Assembly: GCA_036924285.1 (NCBI GenBank)
Contig: JAYKYS010000001.1
Location: 25,419,501 to 25,483,500 of the forward strand
Reading direction: 5' to 3'
Source of the DNA: Asterella californica
Lineage: Eukaryota; Streptophyta; Marchantiopsida; Marchantiales; Aytoniaceae
DNA: 64,000 nt
A program made the translations under genes and the position numbers. The notes beneath the pieces are model-generated. The model searched no databases, was not told where the DNA came from, and saw only the letters and a program-made list of their open reading frames with translations. Position 1 is the stretch's first letter, and every line of letters begins with the position of its first letter. Positions 36,387-48,555 of the stretch are shown in pieces.

Positions 36387-37180
36387 TTAGCCGAAATTAA
36401 TGTCTCGTTGGTACCAACATACAGTCCTGTATTTTCAGAAGAGCGTGTTCGCGCTCTATTTATGGGTTATGTCTAGATCAGATCGTAACTATCGGTTCAC
36501 CTATCACATAATAGTTATACAAGAATTTTAAATTTATATTTAGATTAATGTATATTTATACTTCTCTAACAAAAAGAGAACCAAGCAGCAAAACACTTGT
36601 CATAAGAAGCTTCACATACTCTTCAACCCACCCACCAGAGACCAATCCACTTTCTCAATCTATCCCACATTACTCTGCTTGACAATTTCTAGATGTGGTT
36701 CATTTTCAATGCCATTTAGAGCAAAAGAAAATAAGGTCATCGATAAGATGCGATCAAGTTTAGTAAAGAAGGGAGTGTTAGATGCCTTCATTAACAAGAA
36801 ACGCGAGGCGAGAACCGGAAAAGAATTTAAGTCCTAGAGGAAAAAATAAAAAAACAAGAAGATGTTGATCTTGAACATTACTTTCTTCACACTGGTTAGC
36901 GTTGAAGTTCACAGCTAGAGGTGACAATAACATCATGGGTGATATTTCTGACAGCTAATATCATCTTACATCTTATTGCGTTTGCTATTATTGAAATATA
37001 CTCATTGTTATGTACAAATTATGTATAAACTGTTTTGAGAAATTAAATTTATCTAACTATTATATCATAACCGAGCCTGGAGTTGCACGCATATCCAGAC
37101 ATAACCCATAAGCAAACCAAACATGCACGTGCTTCTTTTACGAGTTTGTAAACTAAAATGCATCAATTCGTCCACTTATT

Positions 37181-37226
37181 AATTTATTCTTTAACTTTTT
37201 TGGTAGAAAGGGTTAGCGAATAAATT
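37181..37226. repeat. Dispersed hairpin repeat, copy 2
   Basis: AATTTATTCTTTAAC pairs with GGGTTAGCGAATAAATT. ATCCAGACATAACCCATAAG lies about 90 bases to the left, inverted relative to the same phrase near copies 1 and 3. Confidence 0.65.
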
Positions 37227-38541
37227 AATCTAAATCCATCCGGTATTCTAAGTGATGTCATGCCATGTATAACGGCTTTATTAGTTAGCAGAATGCGTGG
37301 TAGCTAGTCCCGTTAAGGTCGTTAGTGCTGTTAGGAAAGATTTTTAGTTCGGATCTCTTTGAGAAGTATTGTAGATAAAAACTTATAGGTCTCACTTCTT
37401 TCGAGTTGAGTCTTCAAGCTCTTGGCTATGGTAGATGAGCAGAGTGAGAGCAACATGGATTCTCTAATATGCATATTGAGTTTGGCTTGACTAGAGTGAT
37501 CTTTATGTTACTAGTTGACATTTCAATATAGAATAATAGAAGATTATTCAAAAGAAGTGAGGTCTACCAGCTCTTACTTTGCATTATATTTCTCAAAAAG
37601 ATCTGAACCAAGAACTTCTCCTAATATCAGGGTCGTTGAACATGGAGTGACATGAGCATCGGAGCTTTTTTCTCTTTTCAAGTACACACTCGTAATATTT
37701 TTTGTCGTCTCACACACTGCATCTTGATATTTCAGAAATACATTGCACAATAAAAATATATGAACATTGGTACGCGATATAGATTAGTATAACAATAAGG
37801 GAGTGCCTAGTATATATCTTTTGGCAAGTAATAATGGTGCTAGGGAATAGCAAGCAATTGACTACAAACTTGACAAACTTACATTAAGAATAATATTTGA
37901 CTAAATATTATTCTACGTTTGATTTGTTGCTTAATGAATACACATCACATGAAATAGTATGGTTAAGAATTGGTAAGTCAAAAGTGTTTTAACAATCCAG
38001 AAATCTCTATATTTTGCTAGAACTCTGTCATCCGAACCAGAGAAAGTACCATGAGCGGGGTGAAATTATTCGAGTTTGCTTCCCTATTGGAAATACGACA
38101 GTTATCATAACCATCCATGCATATCATTTCACATATCACCTGCAAATGTACAGACGATTAATTTATTATCAAATCTTCTCTTGGATCTATTTTACTTATA
38201 AACTAAATTAGATCAAAATTTATACGTCCGTCATCACTTACTTGTATGTTCTCGTCAGCAGTCTTGCACGAACTTCTTTGATGGTTTGATATGGACTTAT
38301 CCGGCTCTGTGTTTGACGTGGTGGTTGAAGGTCATTGATAGTCTAGTGGCGGAAGGTCACCCAGTCAAATAAAGCTAAAGCTACTGTCACGTGTATGTTA
38401 TCCTCATGGAATGCGTCCCAGAATCAAATTTATGTACAATCCTTGTTCTTTGAGAAAACAAATGGTGGCTTTCCCTTTCCTTCTTCTGGTCCCAGATGTT
38501 ATTTAGAAGATATACATCACTTGCATATTTCACACACACTC

Positions 38542-38626
38542 TTGATGGAAGAGAGAAATATTCCTCCTCCATCACGTTTAATTTATTATCTAACTTTTTT
38601 GTTTGAAAAAGGTTAGGTAATAAATT
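38542..38626. repeat. Dispersed double-hairpin repeat, copy 3
   Basis: Hairpin A (TGATGGAAGAG...CTCCTCCATCA, 38542-38573) is directly followed by hairpin B (AATTTATTATCTAAC...GGTTAGGTAATAAATT, 38579-38626). Confidence 0.7.
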
Positions 38627-39764
38627 CTAAACATTTGATAAATGTGCTCTGGTGGTAATCAGCCTCTCAAATGTGTACTTTGGAGAGCATTTCTGTAAGC
38701 GCTCTCTTTATGGTTTATGTTTGGATCTTCCTGTGTCTCCAGGCTGGTTAACACTTAATATTTATAAAATATTTTGATATTTTATCAGTTTGGTATAAAA
38801 TCTTTCCTTAGCACTTATATCTTTTTTGATAATAACAAGCATACAAAAGTTCCTCAAAATTGATCTTGCATGGACATATATCACCAGGACTAAACTCTCT
38901 TGTCTTCCTCGTAAGAGTAGTGAAGATATATTTTATTTTATGAGATAATATGGAGAAGAGTTTGAGTATTAATTATTTTTGTTAACAAGTATAGCGAATA
39001 TTCTTTCGTAAGAAGCGATTAAGAGTGGAATATGCGTTAAAAATATGGACTAAAGTTAGTAAATTATTTTGTAACCAGAGGGTGTACCTATGGAAAATGT
39101 GTAGTGCGAAGCACATTTTCAGAAAAAAATTCCACTAATGGTATGAAGCAAATGCATCAAGGAAATGACAAGAGAACAGATGCAGTATGTACTGATTTAA
39201 TCTGATCTCTTCTAATGTAAAAGTTAATGTAAACCCAAATGCAGAAATGGAAACAAAACTAACTTTGAATAATAAAATATTGAACTAAGCGAAGGCTATC
39301 TAGGCAGAACGTAGATACAAATAGCCACTGTACTGCTGTAACGTTAATGAATATCCTGCCTTGTACAAGTAACAGAAAAAAGACAAGAATGATACAAATA
39401 CCCGGCCATTTCGAAAGGGGTTTCACGCCAGCTAGGACGTTTAAATTTTGCAGGGGTGCAGTGTAAATTTAAATATACAGTCAATACACTCTTAGCCTTG
39501 TACAGTGAAGGAAGAGAACGGGTGCAGTGTCAATTTAATAGATACACTTTATTCATGAAGACGTCAAATTATAGTCTTAATTTAAATATCTAAATTTGAA
39601 GTTTTGATTTAAATTACAATATTTAAAAAATCTAATTTAAATATTTTTATGAAAACAAAATACATGGACTTCTGAAAACCACAAAACCCATAAGCGTAGT
39701 GACCACACCTGGAACTATCCCACTATAATTCAATTCTTTTTTACGAAAGAAGTAAATCTTTGAT

Positions 39765-39812
39765 AAATAATTTAGAACTAACCCTTCCTAACAGAAGGAT
39801 TAGCTAATAAAT
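39765..39812. repeat. Dispersed hairpin repeat, copy 4 (hairpin B)
   Basis: AATAATTTAGAACTAACCCTTC faces GAAGGATTAGCTAATAAATT. A perfect palindrome follows immediately at 39818-39861, in the place of hairpin A. Confidence 0.65.
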
Positions 39813-39817
39813 TGGAT

Positions 39818-39861
39818 ATACTCACCTCATGTACACTTCAAAGTGTACATGAGGTGAGTAT
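39818..39861. repeat. Perfect 44-bp palindrome (two 21-bp arms, 2-base centre)
   Basis: The left arm begins ATACTCACCTCATG and the right arm is its exact reverse complement. This is the best-preserved foldback in the window and sits next to hairpin B of copy 4. Confidence 0.9.
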
Positions 39862-42154
39862 CCCCAATTGCTGAAAGAAGGAAAATACCAAATGATACGT
39901 GAGTGAATACACGAACTTAACTAAGTTTGTTTAACTTCATTAGCTTATTACTAAACAAGGAGAGTATCTTTAGGGTTTAACTTATAATCAAACCTTTTTT
40001 GCGATATGATCATTAAAGTGAATTATATAATTGAAATAAAATGTAAAATATTTAATGTAAATATATTGTGCTGCATTTTAGCTTTATTTCACTTTTTGCG
40101 GCTCTGCGTCTAAGTGTAATTGCATAACATCCTCTATGGGGTCTGCACGAAAGAAAAGATAAACTCTCTATGGTTATAAATATTAATTAAGCTTCTTCTT
40201 GTTCCTTCTCATGGAACAGTTCGAACTTGAGAAAAATGCAGTCACACTTTCTCGCATATTAGATGTCCTTCTTGATTTACTTTTCAGCTAAACGCAAGGT
40301 AATTCTTAACCAGAGTAGGTTACCATCAATACTAGAGCCAACTTTCATGCGATGCTGAAACCCGCTAATGTTTATTTATTATTTATTAGATTTTTTACCG
40401 AATCTAAGAAAAGTATCAGAATTCTACTATAGATAGTAAAGGATTTTGTTACATTTTCCCATTTTACAGTACTCGACCTTGTTAATAGGTCAACTCCTTT
40501 CAGATTTACTTTCGTTAGAGCAATGAATGACGTTCTTGTTTGATGTATTGCTAGTAGTTAACTAAGGGATTTTGTTATAAACAAAGATAAGTAAAAATAG
40601 AGTATTTTAATTACAAACTTTTAAATAAATGATGAAACTAAAAAGTACTATTTTAAATTCTAAACAAGTTTTCAGCGGAAGACTGGAGAGAGTCTACGCG
40701 AGGCTTACATTCACGTGAGATGGTTGATTAGTGTCACACAAGACGTGACGGAGGTGCATGCAGTTCAATTATAATATAAGATACTTGAAAATGAGAGTTG
40801 CAATGAAGAGTCTGAGATGCAACTCGGTTACAAGCGACGCCACCCACATTAGCCATTGTCTTTGGTTTGGCTGAGCGGATAGAGTTCAACATGATGGAGG
40901 AGAGACTGGTGACTGTTGGGTTTAATAGAGATGTAGCACAAGATGCATCTACCTCTTCTCGGGGGTAACAAGTCTTACAACAGCATGGTTCATGAGATCA
41001 GAGTGCACCTCCACAGACTTAAGGAGCGTTTGAAAGACACAGAGGAGATAAGAGAGAAAATCATTGAAAACCCGTATGTTGAAATTGTGGTGATAACCGC
41101 CACAAGAGAGAGTGTCCACAGAGTGGTAGGCATGAGACTCCTGAGACATCCCAAGGGGTGCAAAGACAACGTGATCATTGTCATCAATATGATCACACTA
41201 TCAATCGATGTTTTGATTTCTATCCGGAGTTGTGACAAGAGAGAGTCTCGACGACAAGTACATATCGAGGACGAGGAGGAGTTTAAGGAGGTCGAGCTGG
41301 TCGAGCTGAGATAGAGGTTTAACACCTAGTAGAGGACGGACCGATCATACTCTTGACATTACCTCTAATGTTGCTATGACAATTCGAATTGAGCAGCTTG
41401 AGCTAGTCTAGTAAGGTTATAGCTCAACGTAGATCATGTTCGAGAGTAGAGGCTCCTACATCATATATAGGAGACGATGATCTCCTTGATTGTATGTGTA
41501 GTGAGACATAGGTCCGCAGTAGTGACTCAAGGAGCAGTACGTGTCTCTGAGCCACGAAAGACAACAGTGGAGTTGGATCCACAAAGAGGAGAAGTTGATA
41601 GACAAACCAAACTTCCTCATTCCTTTATTTTATCGGAGATATTGAGGACATCATCTCTGATTTCTAGTCGACCTATTGATGGTGCAGTTGGGTTGGGTGC
41701 AGGAGCATTATTGGTTGGAGGAGACGTAAGTTGTCCGATTACATCCGTAGATGTAATGTCCAAACTACTGTTGGAGACGGCTACGTCAATAATGTAGTCT
41801 TCATTATTCTCAACCACGTACATGAAGAAATTGGGAGTCGGATTGGCTCTACTATTTCGGTTGGCTGCCACGCTCTATGAGAATGATGATATTATTGCTT
41901 CCAATACGAAAGTGGTTGAGAGTGGTATGATAGACTCGTCCACTGAACCCAAGATCAAGATATCTATCAGTGGTTCATGACAAGCAGCGACTACTAGATT
42001 GACAGAGTTGCTAGCTAGGTCGGTCATTAAGCATTGTAAGTGTGGAGTTGTTGGACAACAAAAATGAGATCTTCTATTTGGTTGGACCTTCTAAGAAGAT
42101 GAATAGACCGCAATGAATCTAGAGCACAACCCTTGATGTTAAGAAAGACATCGG

Positions 42155-42470
42155 TTGTTGGATATGTCTATACAAGACAGATATGAAGAAGTATCTATTT
42201 CAAATCCAGACGTCTCTAGGTGGTTCGACAAAATCGACCCAATTTATATCATGAGAGAAATTGATCGTGAGAGTTCAGCGAGACCACCCGACGGACGACT
42301 CGATGATGAAACCAAAGGTCATTGTTACGAATATAGAGTCTTATGACATCTTGGTCGGTGAGATCGTGTTGTATCTTATGGGTTTCATGATCAACTATAG
42401 AGAAGAGACAGCATCATACAGACCAGGATGGCAGTCCGGTGATAGACGAATGAGCCTTTACTAGTTCTGT
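42155..42470 (+). pseudogene. Retroelement protease-like region
   Basis: VTNIESYDILVGEIVLYLMG resembles the C-terminal half of a retropepsin (YDLLVG...LYPMGF), followed by RPGWQSGDRRM, a segment that in my recollection follows the protease in methyltransferase-bearing elements. At least two frames are needed. The catalytic DSG/DTG motif was not found. Confidence 0.4.
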
Positions 42471-42834
42471 TCAGTGACAGAATTGGGTCCTGGCAGCCAA
42501 GGACCATACTGTCAATTGCTGCATTCAGTTCGATTGTCACTTGGTCCGGTGAGTTGTTGGAGGACAACGTCCATGCCAAAGATAATCCGATATCACTGGA
42601 GACGAAGAACTTACTTAGTATGAGCATGGTGGTTCTCTCTACCTTAGATGTTCCACTTTGGAGTTCGAGATCAGAGTTGCAGCAGTACGCTAACGAGTTG
42701 GTACATCAAGCTTGGAGCGAAGATTTTGTACCACCAATAGTGGAGTCGAGTGACATTTTTACTATTGGACTTGTGATATTTCACCTTTGGATACTATACC
42801 GATTGCATGATAGTAATCAAAACAAGGTGTACAT

Positions 42835-43800
42835 TTGCTCGATCTATTTGGTGAGATCATCACTGGTTTGGCTATAATCTTGCAGTCTGGCATACGAGTA
42901 CAGCGGTACTTGTATGTGGAGAGAGATGAGATTACAAGACGAGTCTCATTACGTCATGTGGTGCAATTGATACATAGATACTCGGATCTATCGTCAATGT
43001 CAGCAGTTAGAAGATACAAGCAGGCATTACCGTCAGATATTTTGCTGCTAGGAGCACAAGACCTTGAGCGAGTTGATGCTATTCATTTGGTGATTGCAAG
43101 GTGGTCATGTCAAGATCACACACGTACTAGACAAGGTCAAGGCTTGCACGACCCGCAGTCTACCATGTTCTGGGAGATGTTGAGGATATTGCGACATCTA
43201 CAAGTACATCAAGAGTGTCCTCCGAAGTATATACTGAAGCATGTTCCTTAATTAGACGACTCTCATGCACGAGTAGTGGTCAGTGTACGTTTAGTGCAAT
43301 ATGGATGGGACCAGCAGTTTTATTAGATGCAACTACAGCGTGATCTTGCGCACATCGTCCACGTCTAGGATGACCAAACTTGATACCTAAGGAGGTGCTA
43401 AAGCGCACATATGATGAAATCCAGAGACCAGCACACTTTACGGTGGATAACATCTTGGATGCTAGACGACTGTCTCAAGTAGTGAGAATCACAGATAGAT
43501 CAACCATTGCAGTGGGGAACTTAGTAGGACGACTAGAGTATCATTACCTACGTTGTTGATTTTTCCGGCTTCCCACGCTTCTAGGGAGAGGGATCTTGGA
43601 TTTGAATGAGATGCACATCACAACAGTTGGTGGAGTCCAACGCCGACAAGAGAGAGCAAGTGATGAGATTTCTTAGCGATACTGCAGTAGTACATTTAGT
43701 GTCGGAGGCTTCACGTCGTCAAGTGTTAGGTCAAGCAATGGATATGAACTTCTTGACTTGGATTGTTAGCCTTGGATTGACTGAGCAGCGTCGAATGTGA
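42835..43800 (+). pseudogene. C5 cytosine DNA methyltransferase domain of the retroelement, inactive
   Basis: Motif I appears as LDLFGEIITGLA (family FxGxG). After YVERDE and a helical stretch come IARWSCQDHTR (motif IV, with the catalytic PCQ changed to SCQ) and PPKYILKHVP (motif VI, ENV changed to KHV). The middle part (43252-43600) has many stops. At 43606-43800 the C-terminal motifs reappear, ending in RRQVLGQAMDMN (motif IX/X region). The catalytic changes and stops make it inactive. The downstream integrase shows it belonged to an element and not to a host methyltransferase gene. Confidence 0.7.
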
Positions 43801-44479
43801 TCGACAGATATGACTGTTCAAACACTCATAAGTTCTTTGCCTTCCGAGACGATAGAGATAAAGGTTGAGGACGAGGTATGCGATCTTCATCCATGGATGT
43901 CAGAGATCCGACGTAGGTGCATTTGGAGCTTGCAGCTAAGACTGTAAAGGTTATTCAAGAGGACGTGGTTGAGTCCGTTGGTGATGAGTAGCAGATCACT
44001 GTTCTCGAGGTTGCTAGATAGCAACCAAAGATTTCGTCTTTGACCTCTAGTGTCATGACAAAGGGTACTTATGAGCCTGAGATTGAGACCAAGCTTACAG
44101 GAGGAGAGAGACGAAAGATACATGGATTCTAGAGAGATTACAAGAATTGTTTTGCTTTCAGTATGAAGGATTTGGATACCTTAAAGGGGCCGAGTATACG
44201 GATTGAGTTGATTACCGATACGTCAATCTTTCGATGCTCTTACAAGTACAATGATATGGAGAGAGTCTTGATCTAGAGTAAGACACAGATGGTTTAATTG
44301 ACGAGCGGGATATTCACGAGGATGTGATGATTATGATATATCTCTATACTAGCGTACTGGTGGACACATATGTATAAAGAGTGAGATCGTGTCCTCCAAT
44401 GAACCAAGAGGTTCCGACAAGAAAGAAGACACATACTTAGGGTGTGGGAGTATGAAAGAGGGTGTGTGATACTGCATCC

Positions 44480-45480
44480 ATCTCCAAGAGCACAGTTAAT
44501 GCAGCATGTCCATGAAGAGTTGGGACATTTTGGAATGAAGTGTACGTATAGCTTACTCCAAGGATAATATTGGTGGTGTAGTATGCACATCGACATGCAA
44601 CAATTTGTTAGATGATGTATAGTTTGTGATCGAGTACGAGCATCATTCAATGCTCATACTCCACAACTACACCCCTAATCGATTATGAGGTTAGGTTACC
44701 ATTAGAGTTTAGATTTTACGAGATCTTTACCGTTGATTGTACGTCATCATCGATATGTATTAATGAAGGTTGAATAGTTCTCCAAGTGGACTGAGTTGGC
44801 AGCGTTATCAGACAATGCGAGTGAAGAGACAACATATGCATTCTTCAATCGAGTGGTCAGTTGTTTTGGTGCTCCAGCCGAAGTGCTAACTGACCAAGGT
44901 ACAAAGTTTCTTGGGGAGTTTTAAGCCTTATGTGATCAAGCGCTGATTTGACCATCGTACTATGTCTTGAGATCATCTTGAGGCCGATGGTTTGACAGAG
45001 AGAGTTGTTCAAACAATGAACAAAGGATTGTGCAAGTACGGCTTATAGAAAGAGCATTTAAGATATTGAAATCTTTAGTTACCGTGGTTGGCTATGAGAT
45101 ATCTATGTAGTTGAGAAGCATCATTGATATTTTTTTCATCGTATTTCTTGCTATATGGTCGAAAATCTGATTTACATGTGGTCATTTGTCGTGATTCTAT
45201 TGAGGTTTTGGACCTTGATGACTTGGACATGTGAGTGATGACATGTTCTCAACATACGGATGCATTTTGGAGAGTTATGTCGATGACGTTTGAGAACTTA
45301 GCAATTGCTCAACATCGAGACATGTTACAATATATGACTATCTAGGGAGGAGGTTACCAACCATCCATTTGCAGGTTTCATCCTAGCGATTATGTTTATT
45401 TGCAGCAGACTATACCACGACCTTTGATGTTATCGCAAGACACACTATCTTATGTGTGTTTGAGATGTTATACTCTGGAG
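44480..45480 (+). pseudogene. Retroviral-type integrase remnant
   Basis: The zinc-binding HHCC region is visible as HVHEELGHFGMK...YWW, then CIVCDRVRASFNAH. The DDE core shows LTDQGTKFLGEF (second Asp) and HLEADGLTERVVQT (Glu), followed by a C-terminal segment with IAQHRDM and YVYLQQT. Many stop codons interrupt it. Confidence 0.8.
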
Positions 45481-45578
45481 TTCTCATGTTAGAGGGTTGT
45501 AATGGTGTTGTTTGGAAAGATCATGTGCGTAATTGTGCACCATGTCATCTTCCAAAACATCAATGATACAATGGATCC

Positions 45579-45693
45579 AAGCTTAGCAGTAGTACGAGCT
45601 GACTTGAGATGCATGTTATGTGGGTTTGCTAGTGGAACAACTAGCAAGTTATTGTGTGATAGTTGTCGAGAGGATGGCATATGTCGTGTTTGA
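45579..45693 (+). pseudogene. PHD-finger remnant at the retroelement polyprotein C-terminus
   Basis: DPSLAVVRADLRCMLCGF leads into KLLCDSC, the first half of a PHD zinc finger (CxxC...LLCDxC). The second half (expected WHxxC...CPxC) is lost by frameshift at about 45665. PHD fingers bind histone H3 tails, so an integration-targeting role for the intact protein is an inference. Confidence 0.6.
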
Positions 45694-45700
45694 TTTCATT

Positions 45701-47047
45701 TCTCGACATAGTCTTCTAAGACGATGTATGTGTTCATGATGTATATAGCGAGATTGTCGATTTGACTTTCACGTGATATGGATTGCAGACATGCAACTAA
45801 CAATGGGGTGACGTAGCACCTGATCTCTTGATCTTTGCACTCACGAAGATGCATATCGCGTAGTTGAGATATATGGCTATCTGGAGTTAGAGAGATCTAA
45901 CCATCAACTAGAAGGACGATTGTGATAGACTTGTGTATGTGTATGACGTCGTATGTATGTTGTGTTTATGTGCCATTTGATCGGACATCGATGTATGTTC
46001 TATAGCGATGTGTATCGCACGACACTCGCAAAGACCTGAATGACACACTAAACTTGTTTTTACTCATTAGAAAAGACCTTTTAGCGTGATACATAAAGAA
46101 TAAACTGTGTGAGATGTGCCAACTACGTACTTAACCTTGTAGATGCTCCATGAGGAGTAGGAGAAGGTATGAAAATGTGAGGCTCCAGACTCATATGCTC
46201 ATCCATACCCTCAATCTAGCATCTCATATATGAGATCATGATTATCTAATTCTTTCAGAATGTTATATACTAATAATGTTTGACGATCTCCAATACTCTT
46301 TGTTTCCTTAAGTTTTATTGAAATATATTCTCCTCTTCATTCGCATGGAGTGATTCTTTTTGAATTTCAACTATCCACGCTTCCAACAGATCACAATGTT
46401 TTCATGCTTTTAAGATCAGTTCATGGTTTGAGTTGAAGTGAGTCCAGATATGAAAATCCACTCATAGCATTTAGCTCTCAGCATGCCAGTAATGGAATTT
46501 AACTTCGTACCAGTTGATATTTATATTTCGAGTGCATCTTGAAGGAACGAACAGAAGAAGCACATACGAGTAGTTTTTCTCGAGAAAATATCTTGAATTC
46601 AACACCTCGGTGAAACATCCAAATACAGTTCAAAATAGTTTTTTTACATAGTGAATACATGAAAACCTAAAAAAAATACATTAGACATTATAATGATAAG
46701 TTTACTGCAAGTTTTACATAAACCTCTCAGTTGATATTGTATGAATATCTATTCAGATACTCTGAGTATATTGTCATATCTTTGTCAACTCCAATAATAT
46801 CCTAACATCTTGTCACTATAACAATTAGAGGTATACTTTAATAAAAGAATTTCTAACCTCATGAACATAATCTTTTATCAATTGATCTTTGTTTCATTAC
46901 AGAGAATAAGATCTTCTTGTAAGATTGAAGAAGTATAACAACTACAAGAAGAAGAATTAAGGAGTGCATTCACTATTGACTATTGACAAGTCGCAAGAAG
47001 TCGAAGCAGGCAAAAGGAGACCATGGCTGGATGAATACAATATGGGT
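45701..47047. other. No gene recognised; tail of the retroelement and AT-rich spacer
   Basis: The first 400 bases could still be 3' sequence of the retroelement, and no LTR was recognised. The remainder up to the MULE end at 47048 is AT-rich and featureless. Confidence 0.4.
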
Positions 47048-47429
47048 GACCCTACAACAGTGTCATAGTTTCACCAAGTAATGCACTTAGATACGTGTGA
47101 GCTTAATGTAAGAATTAGGTGATCGATCGAAGTTATCGTGCCTTCTAACTGTGAAGTCGTGATGAGAAACTACGACTTTGATCGCAACCTCAGTCTCGAC
47201 ATTCATTCTCACCGTCAATTAGAATGTCAAAATGAAATCATTAGGATTTGAAAGCATCGAGTGACCGTGCATGGTGATGTAGTCTGCTTGTCTCATTGAA
47301 TAGTATGTATTTTGTCTTCTTTGCGAGTGGAGGTGCGGGAGGCAAATAAGCTCAAATTATCGTAAGGTTCGAGGGTTTATTTGACATCTGAGCTGACAAG
47401 GTGAACCGATAGCGTACATGCGATGCTTT

Positions 47430-48235
47430 TGCGCATGGACAACATTGAAGGTCAAAGAGCGAGGAATGAGCTCTCAAGTAGTTCATTCGTTAGTTCATTC
47501 ACTTTGATGGAATATGTCGATGAAGCTCAGTCGGATGTGAATTTGTTATCAATCATTCAATGATTCGAGAACGAGACGTAAGCCAAGCTTTCTGATTAAG
47601 AGTTTCTATACAAGCATACGACATTTGCTTTTCAGACCAACGACGACTGCAGAAGGTGTGATAAAAAAACTCAGTGCTAGTCGTGAGTACTACATTAAAT
47701 GCCGTCAGGTCTGTTATTGCATCAGATGATGCTTTAAGATACATTTACTCCTTGCCGATGAGTCAGCAGAGAGTTGAGCCATGGCCTAAGATGCCGAGAG
47801 ATATTTCTTAGGAATGTCTGCTGAAGAATTTAGTCTGTTAGAGATGAAATGAGAGGATATTGATGTACTCGATAAACTCGTTGGGCGCATCTGGATCATT
47901 AAACTGGCTGCATTGATAAAGAAATCACTTAGGGGGAAGTACATTTGAATAGAACGTATTGATCCATATGCAAAACACACATTCTTTAATCCAGTCACTC
48001 TTAGTCCAAACCATATACTAGAACGAGACACAATTCAATGAATAATATTCGGGAGCTTGCCGGTTGTGCTAAGAAATATGAGAAGGTGACATCTACGAGC
48101 ATACATGCGATAGATGCAACGAAAGGCAGTCGATCTGCCGAGTTTTATCACGGATACTTTGTATTATCTCTTTCCATCATTCTCTCATTTACTGTAATAG
48201 CATGAGTGATATATTTATGTGCTGCATTGAGAAGC
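47430..48235 (+). pseudogene. RPA-like protein pseudogene (copy of 6496-7374)
   Basis: Long stretches align with the gene at 6496. LLADESAES, MSAEEFSLLE, VLDKLVGRIW, GKYI*IERIDP and the C-terminal EFYHGYF plus hydrophobic segment are all present, with several stops (mostly TGG to TGA or CGA to TGA) and frameshifts. One Cys pair of the zinc ribbon is lost. Confidence 0.85.
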
Positions 48236-48351
48236 CAAAGTAGTCGTTTCTGCAATTGACTTAGTTTTGAAGCGGATCCAATTTTGTATAATACAACAAT
48301 TTATATTTTGATATGAACATGTTTCTCTGACGATTTGCATGGACTATGAGT

Positions 48352-48555
48352 TCATATAAGCTCAGTGACTAAAAACGACAGATTATCATCTTCCTCGATC
48401 TCTACCAAGTTATCACCTCTCCTCGCTGCTTTATTATAACAATCGTTACAGGTTTTGAAGATGACTAAATCCAATGGGTTATGTCTTTTACGAATCCGAG
48501 TGAAGGCAACTAGTGGTTGATTCCTGTTGCATCGACCGTAACATGCTCTCTCCAT
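48352..48555 (-). pseudogene. N-terminal zinc-binding segment of a MULE transposase (truncated)
   Basis: It starts at ATG 48555 (MERACYGRC) and matches the N-terminus of the transposase at 10210 through CNDCYNKAARRG. It then reads on in frame through an acidic linker, ending after LSFLVTELI. The rest of the transposase is deleted. This copy keeps the original reading frame at the spot where the 10.06-kb copy has a one-base insertion. Confidence 0.85.

Larger units (their letters stand above)
36387..40939. other. AT-rich intergenic DNA with hairpin-repeat copies
   Basis: There is no gene. The DNA is strongly AT-rich and is occupied by three more copies of the hairpin repeat (37181-37226, 38542-38626, 39765-39861) and by fragments resembling CGCTCT...TTTATGGGTTATGTCTGGAT in both orientations. 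Confidence 0.5.
40940..45700 (+). mobile_element. Decayed Ty3/gypsy-like retroelement with C5 DNA methyltransferase and PHD finger
   Basis: All traces are on the + strand but in shifting frames with many stops. In order they are an undetermined 5' region (40940-42150), a protease-like region (42155-42470), a C5 cytosine methyltransferase region (42835-43800), an integrase region (44480-45480) and a PHD-finger remnant (45579-45693). I found no reverse transcriptase, and only about 650 bases separate methyltransferase and integrase, so one does not fit there. No LTRs or target duplication were identified. Gypsy-type elements carrying cytosine methyltransferases are known from some algae and other eukaryotes. 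Confidence 0.7.
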
